From: Blasia pusilla
Taxonomy: Eukaryota > Marchantiophyta > Marchantiopsida > Blasiales
Assembly (NCBI GenBank): GCA_050084515.1
Contig: CM114271.1
Coordinates: forward strand, 43,772,001-43,836,000
Length of the DNA: 64,000 nucleotides
Reading direction: 5' to 3'
Part shown: piece by piece, positions 23,612 through 34,768 of the stretch
Numbering within the stretch: the stretch's first letter is position 1
Layout of the letters: each line of letters starts with the position of its first letter
Position numbers and translations under genes: made by a program
The notes under the pieces: generated by a model
Seen by the model: the letters and a program-made list of their open reading frames with translations, nothing else
The model's database searches: none
What the model was told of the DNA's origin: nothing

Positions 23612-24736
23612 ATGGTTGCCAGGATTGAGCAGTTGGAGCATAATTTGGCTACTATGGCTGGTATCCAACATAGAGTAGGTTCGGGAGCAAGGGCTTCCAC
23701 CTCTTATGGAGGGGATAATCTCTCTTATATGGAAAGTGCAACACAAATTGAGGCATCAGCTGCAGTTACGAGAGGAGCCACTCGAGCGTCAGAGCCACGT
23801 GGTGCTACTGTGCAGTTGGACCCACATAAGGGTGAGGCTGGGAGGCCGGCTAGGCTTCCCCAGTCATTCTTGTTGTCTAAGGTGGTTAGGACCCCATCCA
23901 TGGTTCCTACGCAGCCTATTGAGCCTACAGTGGGGACTTAGGCATCTACATCGCGTGCAGTAGACATGGATGCAGCATCCAGTGCAATATTGCGGATGGC
24001 AACTTCAGTGTTGGGATCCCCATTGTTTTCGTCCATGGAGCTGATGCCTTTAGGAGTTGACTTAGCTCATGTATTTCAGCTAGCAGCCACGTTGTGTGAA
24101 CGTGGGGGTGTTATTGCTACATGTGCTGAGGTGGATGAGGGTGTTGCGGTGGAGCGACCCTCTATGTCAGATGTAGCATTGAGTACCAGTGCTACTTGGC
24201 AGGCAGTAGCGGCGAAGATGGATGCATTACCAGCCCGGCCAGCCATTGATCGAGAGAGGCTTACACATGGTGTATATATGTTGGACAACCGGAGTGGGAT
24301 ATTCCGATTGGTGAGTCCTACAAGACAGGTGTATAGACCAGATAGAGTCTTGTTAGACTCTGGTGCCCAACCTTTGATGTTGGGAAAGGCGGCATGTATT
24401 GGTTTGGGTATTCGGAGGTCAGAGCTTGAGCCTTGCCCATTCCAGATTCAAACACCACTTGGAGGAGCCAATGATAGGTCTCAATTTATGGCATAGGAGA
24501 AGTTGTCTGTACAGTTGAGACCAGATCATGCAACTGATAGCTCACGGTTGGGAGTACCTGCAGTGGTCACATCAGCCGAGTCGTATGATGTACTAGTTGG
24601 AGGAGCAGTATTGTACCCGATGGGTTTTCAGATGGACTATTGGACTGAGACAAAGTCTTATAGACCTGGTTGGCAGTCCAGGGATGGAGTTATGAGGCAG
24701 GTTCCTGTGAGATTTATTTATGGGGCTCAACCATGA
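23612..24736 (+). pseudogene. Retroelement aspartic protease region, broken
   Basis: After a linker (MVARIEQLEHNLATM), the frame encodes VLLDSGAQPLMLGKA near 24346, with the Asp-Ser-Gly triad of retropepsin-like proteases. The next conserved segment is VLVGGAVLYPMGFQMDYW (about 24586-24640). Stops are at 23939 (TAG), 24494 (TAG) and 24734 (TGA). The diverged copy at 13.2-14.6 kb supports the reading frame across these stops. Role: maturation of the polyprotein. Confidence 0.75.
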
Positions 24737-24769
24737 GGATCTTCCCCAACAGTGTTAGCATCTGTGGCT

Positions 24770-24950
24770 GGTTTTAGTGGAGTAGTCACTTGGCCAGAGA
24801 TTTTTTGGAGGGTTATCTTTCTGCTATGGATTCTCCTGTGCATGAGGAGGTAGAGGAGGTCCCTAGTTTTGCAGCAGTGGCATCCTCATCGTTGGATGTG
24901 CCACTTTGGAGTTCAGGCGGTGCACTACGGTAGGAGGTGATAAATGCAGT
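24770..24950 (+). other. Frame-shifted linker between protease and methyltransferase
   Basis: The main frame hits a stop near 24860, while the +1 class frame starting with DFLEGYLSAMDSPVHEEVEE (about 24797) reads as protein. The shifts coincide with a run of six T (about 24801) and a run of seven G (about 24949), so small indels in homopolymers or assembly errors are likely. Confidence 0.55.
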
Positions 24951-25049
24951 GCGGGGGGGCTTGGTGTGAGGCTGTTATACCTCACGAGGAAGAGGAGGCC
25001 CCACGGCGGACTCCTACTTTTGGTCCAGTTGGGTTATCCCCTTTGGATA

Positions 25050-26060
25050 CTACACCCATTGTATGGCAGTATCCGCCGGAGGGCATTTGTGTGTTAGATC
25101 TATTTGGTGGGATTAGCAGTGGTTTGGCTCCAATGTTGCACGCCGGTATTCCTGTGCGGAGATACGTGTATGTGGAGCAAGATGAGACGGCCGAGAGAGT
25201 CTCATTCCGACATATCGATCAGTTGATGCGGAGATATCCTGAGTTGTTGCCCCCATCAGCTATTTGTGGGTGCCAGCATGCTTTGCCGTCACACATTGCA
25301 TTCTTGGGGGCGCAGGATCTTGAGAGGGTTGGTCGTGTGGATTTGGTGATTTTTGGATGGCCATGTCAGGGTCATACACGTGCTGGTCGTTGTGAGGGAT
25401 TACAAGACCCTAGGTTTCGATGGTTTTGGGAGATGTTACGGGTGTTACAACATCTTCAGGTTCATCAGGCACGTGCTCCAGCTTACATTCTGGAGAATGT
25501 TCCATTGTTGGATGACACTCGGACCCGGATGATGGCGAGTGTTCATGAGGTGCGGTCTTGGATTGGACCAACCGTGTTGTTGGATGCAGCGCGAGTTGGC
25601 TTGTGTGCACATCGTCCACGCTTGTGATGGATAAACTTATTGCCTAGGGAGGTTCTTCGTCGAGCATATGATGCAGTGCAGCGGGATGCTTGCCTTACAA
25701 TGGATAGTATCTTGGATACTGGGCGACTTTCTCAAGTGGTGAGGGTTATTGATCGGTCACCAATGGGAGTGGTGAACCGTGTGGGCCAGCCTAGGATGGC
25801 ACTACCCACATTTGTGAGTTTTTCCTCATCACATGCCTACAGGGAAGGTGGTGCCGTGCTTGTATGGGATTCTCATGTGCGACAGTTGGTGTAGCCTAAC
25901 GCTGATGAGAGAGAGCGTGCGATGGGATTTGCTACTAGTGTGACAGTGGTTGCTTCCATTTCTGAGGCTTCACGACGTCATGTGTTGGGTCAGGCCATGG
26001 ACCTAAATTGTTTGACCTGGATTTTGAGTCTTGGGATGGCCGAGCAGCGTCAACTTTGGA
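25050..26060 (+). pseudogene. Cytosine-C5 DNA methyltransferase domain inside the retroelement polyprotein
   Basis: The frame shows the C5-methyltransferase motifs in canonical order. Motif I is VLDLFGGISSGL (25091; cofactor binding), with the acidic motif II residues YVEQDE. Motif IV is GWPCQGHTRAG, with the catalytic Cys codon at 25364-25366. Motif VI is ILENV (Glu codon 25493). Motif VIII is AHRPRL (about 25608). A target-recognition stretch follows, then ERERAMGF and motif X VLGQAMDLN (25982). The order is not the circularly permuted one of plant DRM enzymes. RRYVYVEQDE resembles DNMT3-type motif II, while PCQG is more like Dcm/DNMT1-type motif IV, so its class needs a tree. Stops at 25625 (TGA, probably from TGG) and 25892 (TAG, probably from CAG) break it. 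It sits between protease and RT. By analogy with other retroelement-borne DNMTs it may have methylated the element or host DNA; that is inference. Confidence 0.88.
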
Positions 26061-27725
26061 CTATGTCTATGGGTCTTCCACCCCTTGTGATGAGCTCGAT
26101 GGCTACAGGGACGGTAGAGACATCGGCTGGGGGCGAGGAGAATAGTATTTTGCATCCTTGGAGTAAATGGGATGTAATGGCTGGGCATGTGGAGTTGGTT
26201 GCTCAAGCTGGTGGAGGAGTTATTTGCTCAGATGATGGTGTAGCTAAGGGTGTACCATCTTGTGAGGGGGTTGCCTAGCAGCCAATAGCGTCGTCCTCTC
26301 CCTCTAGTGTGCCAGTGGAGGAGACTTGGGAGCCATTACTTGGGCCCAAGCTTAGGGGAGGTGAGAAGCGACGCTTGACACAATTCCTACCTGCTTATAG
26401 GAGTTGTTTTGCCTTTAGCATGAAGGAGTTGGGTGCTTTGGTTGGACCCGATATACGGATTGATTTGGCTAGTGATTCGCCAATCTCCCGTCGTCCCTAC
26501 CGATATAGTGATATGGAGAGGGACCTGATTCAGAGTAGGACGTTGGACCTTTTGGAAGTTGGATTAGTGGAGTTGTCGCATGGAGAGTATGCATCAGCCA
26601 CTGTCATGCATGCTAAAAAGGATGTGCATGGCAACTACACGGATAGGTGGATGTGTGGAGATTACCGTCCTATCAATCGACAGACCAAGGCTGATAGGTA
26701 TGCCATGCCTACACCTGAGGAGATCTTTGATGTGGTGGGACAGGCAAAGATTTCCAGTACTTTGGATCTTCGGGCATGATACCATGAGTTTCCAATTCAA
26801 GAGAGTGACAAGGCCAAGACAACATTTTGGGGTGTCAACTCTCATGGCAAGGATTGTTTGTACCAGTGGAAATTCTTACCCTTTGGGTTGAAGAATGCAC
26901 CTGCCGAGTTTCAGAGAGTGATGGACAGGATTCTAGCAGTGTTGGATTTTGTTCGGTGTTACATTGATGATATCTTGGTGTTCACTAACACGGTGGAGGA
27001 GCATCAGATACATTTGTAGATTGTGTTTGAGCGGTTGAAAGCTCATGGTCTATGTTTGCATCCAGGAAAGTGTAAGTTCTTCCATGAGGATGTTGAGTCC
27101 TTGGGTCATGTGATCTATCTAGGTGGTTTGGGAGTTCAGCAAGCAAAGGTGGAGGCTATTGCATTTATTCCTCGTCCGGTAGATGTGAGAAGAGTTCGGG
27201 CATTCATGGGATTGGCGAACTACTATCGGAGGTATGTGAAGGGATTTAGTGCTATGGCAAAGCCTTTGAAGCAATTGCTGAAATCAGATCAGGAGTGGCA
27301 CTGGGAAGATGATCAGGAGAGAGCTTTTGTGGAGCTCAAGGCCCAGTTGGTGACGGCGCCTATCTTGAGGAGACCTATCAGAGGGCGCCTATTTCAGTTA
27401 CACACTGATTGGATTCGGTTGGGACTTCGAGCGGTGTTGACACAACATGATGATGAGCACATGGAGTTTGTGGTGGCCTATGCAAGTCGTTCGAATAATG
27501 CAGCGGAGTCGCGCTATAGTTCATATGAGGGAGAGTGCTTGGTAGTAGTATGGGCTGTGGCACACTTTAGGTGTTACTTATTTGGCACACACTTTACCCT
27601 TGTTACTGATCACCAGCCGCTCAAGTGGTTGATGGAGTCTGACAAGCTTACAGGGAAGCTTGCAGGGTGGGCTCTTATCTTACAGGAGTATGACTTCAAG
27701 GTGGTACATAGACTTCTAGGCGTGT
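26060..27725 (+). pseudogene. Retroelement reverse transcriptase and RNase H, truncated
   Basis: The RT part has WMCGDYRPINRQT (about 26650), FLPFGLKNAPAEFQRVMD and the catalytic YIDD (26960-26971). The tether (FMGLANYYRRYVKGFS) and RNase H follow, with HTD, YEGE and TDHQPLKWL supplying the expected acidic residues. These are Ty3/gypsy-type. Stops are at 26276 (TAG), 26777 (TGA, where the family has Gly, SGYH) and 27017 (TAG, where Gln fits). The frame ends at 27728 right after DFKVVHR; the integrase is absent. The first 250 bp of this range link the methyltransferase to RT and match nothing I know. Confidence 0.9.
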
Positions 27726-27730
27726 TCTAG

Positions 27731-30700
27731 TTTCAGTGTTCTCCAACCTTGGGAGTCCTTTCTTGGTACTTCCAATGTGTTACCCCAACTTATGTTCATG
27801 AATTATATGTTCATCTCCTTGTGGAGAAACTCATTAGAAAAAAGGTTATTGACACATTTTGAAACCCTACTTAAGCTAAGTACATATGAACTCCCAACAC
27901 TACTATCAAAATGGTCACTTGTTAGAGACTTGATGCAGAGAGATTAATGGAGTACAAATGCCACTAGAAAAATGCGTCAATGTTATGTCGCTCTTACATA
28001 TTTGATTGAACCACAATGAAGCAAGGAGAAAACTAGTGGGTGCTAGAGACAAGATGCATACAAAAAGAATCCATGATCCAAATGTGCATGGCATTTTAAC
28101 GTGTTAAGGAATTTTTGATAAGAAGTGAAGAATGTTAAAAAGACTTATGGAACTTTCATGAAATCCACCATGGGCTATCTATACCAAAGAGCAAGTTTTT
28201 TTAAACTAATAAGACTTTTAGAATGCTAAAATTATTCATTGATTGTAGTGGAATCTACCATGGGCTATCTATACCTAAAGGAGGCTTTTAGTTATGAAGT
28301 GTAGAATGTTGAAAAAGACTTACGGACCTTGTGTGGACTCCACCAAATGTTATCTACACTAAAGAGAAGCTTTTAACCAAAAAGTAGTCTTAGAGTGACT
28401 GAACTCCTTCTACCTCCACACGGACCTTCTTTCTCACAATACACATTTAGCATTAGATGGAGACACATAATTTATTTGCTTGGAGGAGGACCAAATTTAT
28501 TTCAAACATGGGATAAGTGGTCAGGTTAAATCCTTATTGTTATTATTTTCTTAAACTTGGAACTTGAGTGAAGATTTCCAACAAGTGGGGTTGCTCCTAA
28601 TTATTAAATCTCCAAAAATATTTCATTCCTCAAATTAACTACAAATGGACCCAAACCAAGGGTAAAACTATGTTTGTAAGTTACCCAACTCTTCCATCGG
28701 TAATCTATGACCAATTGGGCTCAACTTGCCATTTCTCGCAAAGTTTCTCACGAGAGAATCTTCCTTCCACTACAAAAGATATGACATTGTTAAGAGAACC
28801 ATGTTGTCTAGTATGACCAATTTTGGAAAGTTCCCTATTTGGAGATATTTAGAATTATATTTATAGATTTTGATCCTTAACCTACTATGATAGGTTAGGA
28901 ATCAAGGAGTTAACCCTTGTGCGTAGGTCAAGTTACGCACCAGGGAGAGGGATGGGGAGAAAAAGGGTAATATGGTAGACCTCAAGGAGAGAGAACTTGG
29001 GAGCTCATTCTCTCTTTGGTAACCTCCTTGCATGAGGCGAAAAAACTATTTATGGTGCTCCTTGCCTAGTGAGTAGTCCCATCCTCTCTTCATGATATAT
29101 ATATATATTGGAGGCTAAATACCACTTGATACATAAACCATATTTGAGATTCAAGGTTATGTTGAGTAAATAAGGGTAAAATTTTTAATGTTAAATAATT
29201 TTTTTATGTTGATTTCATTAAGTATTATAAATTAATGAAATGAATTCTATGTCTAATTTAGGCCTACTACTTTTCGAGTCTTGATTTTCCAATGAACAAT
29301 TTTTTGCTCGTTTTGCAAGATGATGCTACTGAGTACTTTGTAAGTAATCTAGATTTTACGGATCCATTGTGACTATTGTGGAATTACGAGTTCTAAGGCT
29401 TGTAAAAGATTTGTATTGTGGTTTGCAAGTGGAGTATGCAAACAACCGATACTTTGTGAATGTTGTTTATGTGTGGAGAATATTTTCTCAACTATTAACA
29501 ACCCCTGCAAGTAGTACTCCAAGACTCACTCACTATCATTGCTTCCACTTCTCAAGTGAGTGTAGTGCTTATAGAAGAATTCTAGCAAGGCAAGAATCCT
29601 GCTTCCCTCTCCATCAATCATTAGATCTCACTTACTACACATAGGTACCTTCATGATAGTGAAGGTTTAGAAAATAACTATGAATCATTTAATTAGTTTT
29701 TTTCTTGATTTGCCCATTTTCTTCCCTCCTTCCCCTTTGTAGGCTTCTCTCAAACTCTTCTATGAAAAAAGGTTGGAAGGAGGCAAATAAGAATATGCAT
29801 AAGAGAAGGAATGAAACATGGATGGAAGGAAGGAATACAAAGAAAGTTGGAGGAAAGAAGGAAGGAAAAAAAGTTGGAGGAAAGAAAGAAGGAAATCTAG
29901 TTGATGCAAGAGATATAAGCTATCAATCCAACAAGACTTGACATGTGCGTATCACAAGCATACCCCTAATTAGACTAATTATTAGAAGGAAATCTAAATT
30001 GTTTGGATTAGTTTTGAGTAAGACTTTAAGTAATCAAAAGAACTACATGCTTTTGAGATATTTTAGAAACTTTAAGAGTCTTTGGCAACGTATGAAGGGA
30101 TATTCCTTCCTATTATGAGGTAATTTTTATATGCTCCCATTAAGGACACTAATATTGAACGATCCTACCTACTTGAGGAAAAATCCCAATGTTCATAAAG
30201 AAAGAGTAAGAATTTTTTTTAAATTTATTGTTTTGAAGTGCACAAGTAGTTACATTTAAAAATAACGAACACTTAGATTTCTCTTAAAATCTAAATTTAT
30301 ATTATTATTGGAAAGTGTCCTTTCGTTTTTCAAACTCCTCTCCTCTTGACACTTGGCGCTCTTAGCCAAAAGGATTGCTCGTCTTATGAGCCCATAGGAG
30401 GGTCGAAATTGATTTCAAATGGTACTTGATAATTTTAAAAATTAACTATTATTGCGGAAGGTAATTTAACTATGACATTTAATTTGGACATGGACTTACA
30501 CTAGTTTGTAATAGCGTTACATGTCAAAAGAAGAATAAAGAAAGAAGGAGACATGACGGGATGAATTTATTTGTGTGGGGAATAAGGGAAAGTGGAATTT
30601 TATTTTTTTCAAATGAAGAGGTGGAAATCTAACACATAATTCTCCCAATTTTAAAAAAAGGGAAATTTTCTGAAACTGAAAAGAAATTTTTTCTTATCCC

Positions 30701-32312
30701 GAAAGAAGTAATTGCATTAAAAATAATCCCCAAAGGAAAACAAGGATTGTGAAATGGAATTTTGAATGAAAAGAGGAGTAGTAAGGAACTATAAGAGATG
30801 CAACTATCATTTTTCCAAAATGAAAAGTTATTTCTTGCGCTCATCACATGTGCGTATACACACTCTTATTGCGATAATCATAGCCGTGGTGGGTGTGCTT
30901 TGGAGATTCTATCGTGCCGTGAGATGCCTCTAGAGGTCGAGGGACTTTGACATCGAGGTGGATGCTTCGTAACATCGATGAAAGCGTCGTAACTTTGCCC
31001 ACAATTCTCGTGATCATTTTCCATGTTCTCTTTTCGCCAGAGGGAAGTTTTATCTTGGAGCATAGTGTGCAGAGGCCGCAAAAAGAGTTAGGAGAGATTT
31101 CGCTCCACACTAATGGCGTGGAACTTGAGCTTCCTCTCGATATCATGGGGCGGACAGCCCGATTCCTGTCATTCCCTTCCCCTCATATTGCAGAAAGAGA
31201 GGTGCTGCATCCACATCTTGCTCTGTCCACCTGCCATATCATATCTGCGGCTACGCACCTCAAGGAGTGGAGAATGATGTGTGCTCATATGGAGTGCGCA
31301 AAGCGCAGGAAAGTGGGCGGGGAATCCGAAAGAATATGATCCGAAAGATGCGGGCTCTTAATGAATGCGGAAGGGGAAGCGGAAGCTTAAGCTGAAGAAT
31401 CCCGGACGCAATAATGATAATATGACACGGCAGAAATGTAGCGAGGCGGAGGCGCGCCGGGCTCCGGAATGTCGTATTGCGAGCCGGATTGTTTAGTAAT
31501 AGATGGATAGGGCCAGGATCAGGACTGGCAGCAGCAGCAGACGGAGGGGGAGGAGGAGGAAATCCATGGTGGGTGGGTCGCTCAAATTCGGAGCCAATCG
31601 ATGACGAGGACTTGATTTCCCACAGCCGCGAAAGATGATAATCGTGACCTCGTGGTGCGACGGGTTTGTCGGCATTGTCCTGCTGCTGAGCGGGTCCGAC
31701 TAGTCTGTCGGCTTCCGTGGGCCCCTTTGACTCCGGTGGCCCGATGGAAGGGGGATCAGTGCTTTGTTTGATCGGAGATGGAAAGCGAGGAAGGAGAAGA
31801 GGGAGATGCGGCGGGAGCAGGATGGGAAGAGAGGAAACCTGTGAATCGGTCGGGAGATCGTCTGCGGAGAGCATCGGTGCGTGCTCGCCACTCCCAGTCG
31901 CGACGCGTTTCTTACGCGACCTGCATTCTGTTGCGGATTCTTCTTCTGATTCTTTGTGCTAGCTTCGAGTGCGCTGAGAAACTGCTGGCTACTGCGGTGG
32001 GACTTCAGCGTTGGGCTTCCACAACGAAGCCAGTTTCTTTTTGTGGTGCTTCGGATCGTCGTGTAGCTGCTGGAGTGGCGGATCGTCTGTTTTCGCAAAT
32101 TTTGAAACCGAAACGATTGCGTGCAATCCGCTCTCAGGAGCAGTGGAATTTCCCGGTGTGATTGGATTGCGCCATTCCTGCCGATTTTTGTTCACATTTT
32201 ATCCGTACGCTGCTGTGTTCCGTGCGCCAGAGGTGTGTTAGGAGTACGAGGGCGAAGGGTGTACGAAGATTGTTATGGTAAGAGAAGACTAGGTGCGCAA
32301 GCAGGAACGGAG
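27731..32312. other. Intergenic, AT-rich; then HEMA 5' region
   Basis: 27.73-30.8 kb is AT-rich without a supported gene; it holds a degenerate tandem repeat at 28.1-28.4 kb. From about 30.85 kb the base composition rises in GC and the sequence is probably the promoter and 5' UTR of the HEMA gene. Long open frames on the minus strand here (for example 31260-31874, Pro/Ser/Leu-rich) lack any family signature. Confidence 0.45.
28110..28400. repeat. Degenerate tandem repeat, three units of about 85-90 bp
   Basis: The phrase TCCACCATGGGCTATCTATA recurs, with changes, near 28163, 28253 and 28340. Each copy is followed by an A/G-rich stretch with AAGCTTTT or its variants, and GAAGTG-AGAATGTT-AAAAAGACTTA occurs before two copies. 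Confidence 0.75.
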
Positions 32313-34768
32313 ATGGCTTCCATCAGAGCAGTAGCTATGGGTGTAGCACCTGCCTCGTTGACTTCTCTACACGAAGAGCACAGGCCTCATAGATTCGGGA
32401 GATATTGTCTGAGGAGCTCGTCTCTGTTCGGAGCTGGGTTAGATCTGCCAGTCTTGAGCCAAAATTTTCATTCTGTAGAAGCCGTGACACATCAGGGGGG
32501 CACGGCGCGCGCGCAAGGATCAGAGGATGGTGTTCCGCAGGTTCCTGCGAGCCACAAAATCAAGGTTGCCAGTCTCGCTGCCTTCGAGCAGCTGCGGAGC
32601 GCCAGCAACAACCGTAAGTTTTTTTCCGCACCTCGTCTCACACAGTACTTCCATCTGCACGTAGAATGAATGCACCATCGCACACCTGTTCTCTGGCTTT
32701 CTGTGGAAATCGTAGAGCTTTTCCTCGATCAATTCGCTTCGACCTCCACGTCTAGGATCGCATTCTCAGTGATGGCTTGTGTCACTGCGTCAAGTAGTCC
32801 AACATACGCAATTATCAAGAAATTGAGCCCTTCCAACCAATGTTGAGTCTGTCACCGCTCTGTTTCTTAAAAACCGCAGAAAGTTTCCATCCTCCGAATG
32901 GCCGCTTCTTACACTCAGACATACGATAAGTCTTTCCTTGCTCTTAACCCCTTGTACTATCGATGATGGGACGACATCCCGCCCTTCTCTATGGATTCAA
33001 CTGCCGTTACAGAGAATGATCGTATCCGTATCCTCGCTTTAGTTACTGTTAGACAAGCACTTGATATCCGTGAAATCACGCAGGAGGGATTGTGATTGCA
33101 GCGGTGGATTTGAGAAGATTTTCGTGCTTGTTAAACAGGGTACACAAGTGCGAAGAGCAGTATTTTGGTTTTGGGACTGAGTGTGCACACCGCTCCAGTT
33201 GAAATGCGTGAAAAGTTGGCTATACCAGAAGCAGAGTGGCCACGAGCGATCGGTGAACTTTGCGCTCAGAACCACATCGAGGAGGCTGCCGTGCTGAGCA
33301 CCTGTAACCGTATGGAGATCTACGTCGTGGCTCTTTCCTGGAACAGAGGGGTGCAAGAAGTCACTGAATGGATGTCCAAGGTAGCATTTCGTTTCCATCT
33401 CGAACAGTTCTGTTGGGTTGAGCATTGGCTTTATCCTTGTTTACTCCTGAGTTCTTCGTGAACAATTGGACGTACGAAGCCCTCGGAAGCAATGCAGTTC
33501 TATTTTTCCTTTCCATAATTGAGACGTTGGAGTTTTTTTTTCTCACATCTCCAAGTTATGAACGTCGAGCGGCAACAATTTGTGGGCCTGATCTTGCGAA
33601 ACATGAAATAAACTTTCCGTGATTGCAATTTGTGCAGACGAGCGGTATTCCGGTGGAGGAGCTGAGGGAGCATCTTTTTATTCTACGGGACCGTGATGCA
33701 ACACAACACTTGTTCAGGGTTTCCTCTGGCCTCGATTCTCTCGTGTTGGGGGAAGGCCAAATTCTTGCTCAGGTGAAGCAAGTCTACCAAGTCGGACAGT
33801 CGGCACCCGGATTTGGTCGGAATTTGAATGGCCTTTTCAAGCAAGCGATCACAGCTGGAAAGCGAGTGCGCTGTGAAACAAACATCTCCGCAGGAGCCGT
33901 GTCTGTGAGCTCTGCTGCTGTCGAGCTTGCTGTGATGAAGTTACCGGAGCAGGGAATCGCAAATTCCCGTGTTCTCATTGTGGGCGCAGGAAAAATGTCG
34001 AAGTTGCTGGTCAAGCATTTGATATCCAAAGGTTGCACCAAAATGGTGATTGTGAACAGGTCAGAGCAGCGCGTTCTCGATTTACAGGCAGAATTCTCTG
34101 GGGCTGAACTTGCTTACGAGCCCCTCACAGAAATGATCAGGTGTGCGGAGCACGCCAATGTCGTTTTCACCAGTACTGCATCTGATACCTGCTTATTCCT
34201 GAAGGAGCATGTGGAGAAGCTTTCTGCACCTCCTCAGTCACTAGGTGGCGTTCGGCATTTCATAGACATATCAGTCCCTAGAAATGTCGGTGCATGTGTA
34301 GCAGAGGTGCCCTCGGCCAAAGTCTACAACGTCGATGACTTGAAAGAGGTGGTCGCGGCCAACAAAGAGGACCGGAGGCGAAAGGCGTTGGATGCGCAGG
34401 TCATAATTGAAGATGAACTGAAAAGTTTCGATTCGTGGAGGGATTCACTAGAGACAGTCCCCACTATCAAGAAGCTCAGAGCCTATGCTGAAGCCATCAG
34501 GGCCTCGGAGCTGGAAAAGTGCGTGGGGAAAATGGGGGATGACGTGACGAGGAAAAACCGGAAGCTCATTGAAGAGCTGAGCCGGGGCATCGTGAACAAG
34601 TTGCTCCATGGGCCCATGCAACATCTGAGAAGTGACGGTTCTGATGCTCGGACTGTAAGCGAGACTTTAGAGAACATGTACGCACTAGAAAGAATGTTCG
34701 ATTTGAAAAATGATGTCAGCGCCTTGGAGCAGCAATTCCGGGCTGCTGCAGAGAAAGTATCTCAATAG
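32313..34768 (+). CDS. HEMA: Glutamyl-tRNA reductase (plastid tetrapyrrole synthesis), copy 1
   Basis: Three exons, 32313-32613, 33139-33380 and 33638-34768, with GT/AG introns of 525 and 257 bp, give 557 aa. The enzyme reduces Glu-tRNA(Glu) with NADPH to glutamate-1-semialdehyde, the first committed step of 5-aminolevulinate, chlorophyll and heme synthesis in plastids. Exon 1 encodes a Ser/Ala/Arg-rich transit peptide. Exon 2 has [16 protein letters not shown] and [10 protein letters not shown], containing the catalytic Cys. Exon 3 has [20 protein letters not shown], the nucleotide-binding [10 protein letters not shown] and the C-terminal dimerisation helices. Length fits plant enzymes (about 540 aa). 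The start ATG is supported by its match to the second copy. The gene is intact. A paralogue lies 8.7 kb away, in the opposite direction. Confidence 0.97.

Larger units (their letters stand above)
22166..27725 (+). mobile_element. Ty3/gypsy-type retrotransposon relic encoding a DNA methyltransferase
   Basis: A single reading frame (codons starting at positions equal to 2 modulo 3) runs from about 22.2 to 27.73 kb and encodes, in order, gag with CCHC knuckles, aspartic protease, cytosine-C5 DNA methyltransferase, reverse transcriptase and RNase H. It is cut by at least twelve in-frame stops (TAG or TGA only) and by a pair of compensating frameshifts near 24.80 and 24.95 kb. Similarity stops just after the RNase H (HR of DFKVVHR, about 27712), where the integrase should follow. 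No LTR, primer-binding site or target duplication was found, so the ends are lost. It cannot move by itself in its present state. Confidence 0.9.

Noticed and set aside
24944-25627. Methyltransferase as a free-standing host gene
   Set aside because: It shares the frame with gag, protease and RT across all interrupting stops, and a diverged copy has it in the same place within an element.
25050-26060. Methyltransferase as a DRM-type enzyme
   Set aside because: DRM enzymes have circularly permuted motifs; here the order I, IV, VI, VIII, X is canonical.
22562-26779. TGA or TAG stops as programmed read-through or recoding
   Set aside because: There are at least twelve across all domains, including within catalytic modules, plus frameshifts and a missing integrase; decay explains them better.
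31260-31874. Minus-strand open frame of 204 codons
   Set aside because: Pro/Ser/Leu-rich, no motif, and overlapped by other long frames on both strands in a GC-rich promoter-like region of HEMA; probably a composition effect.
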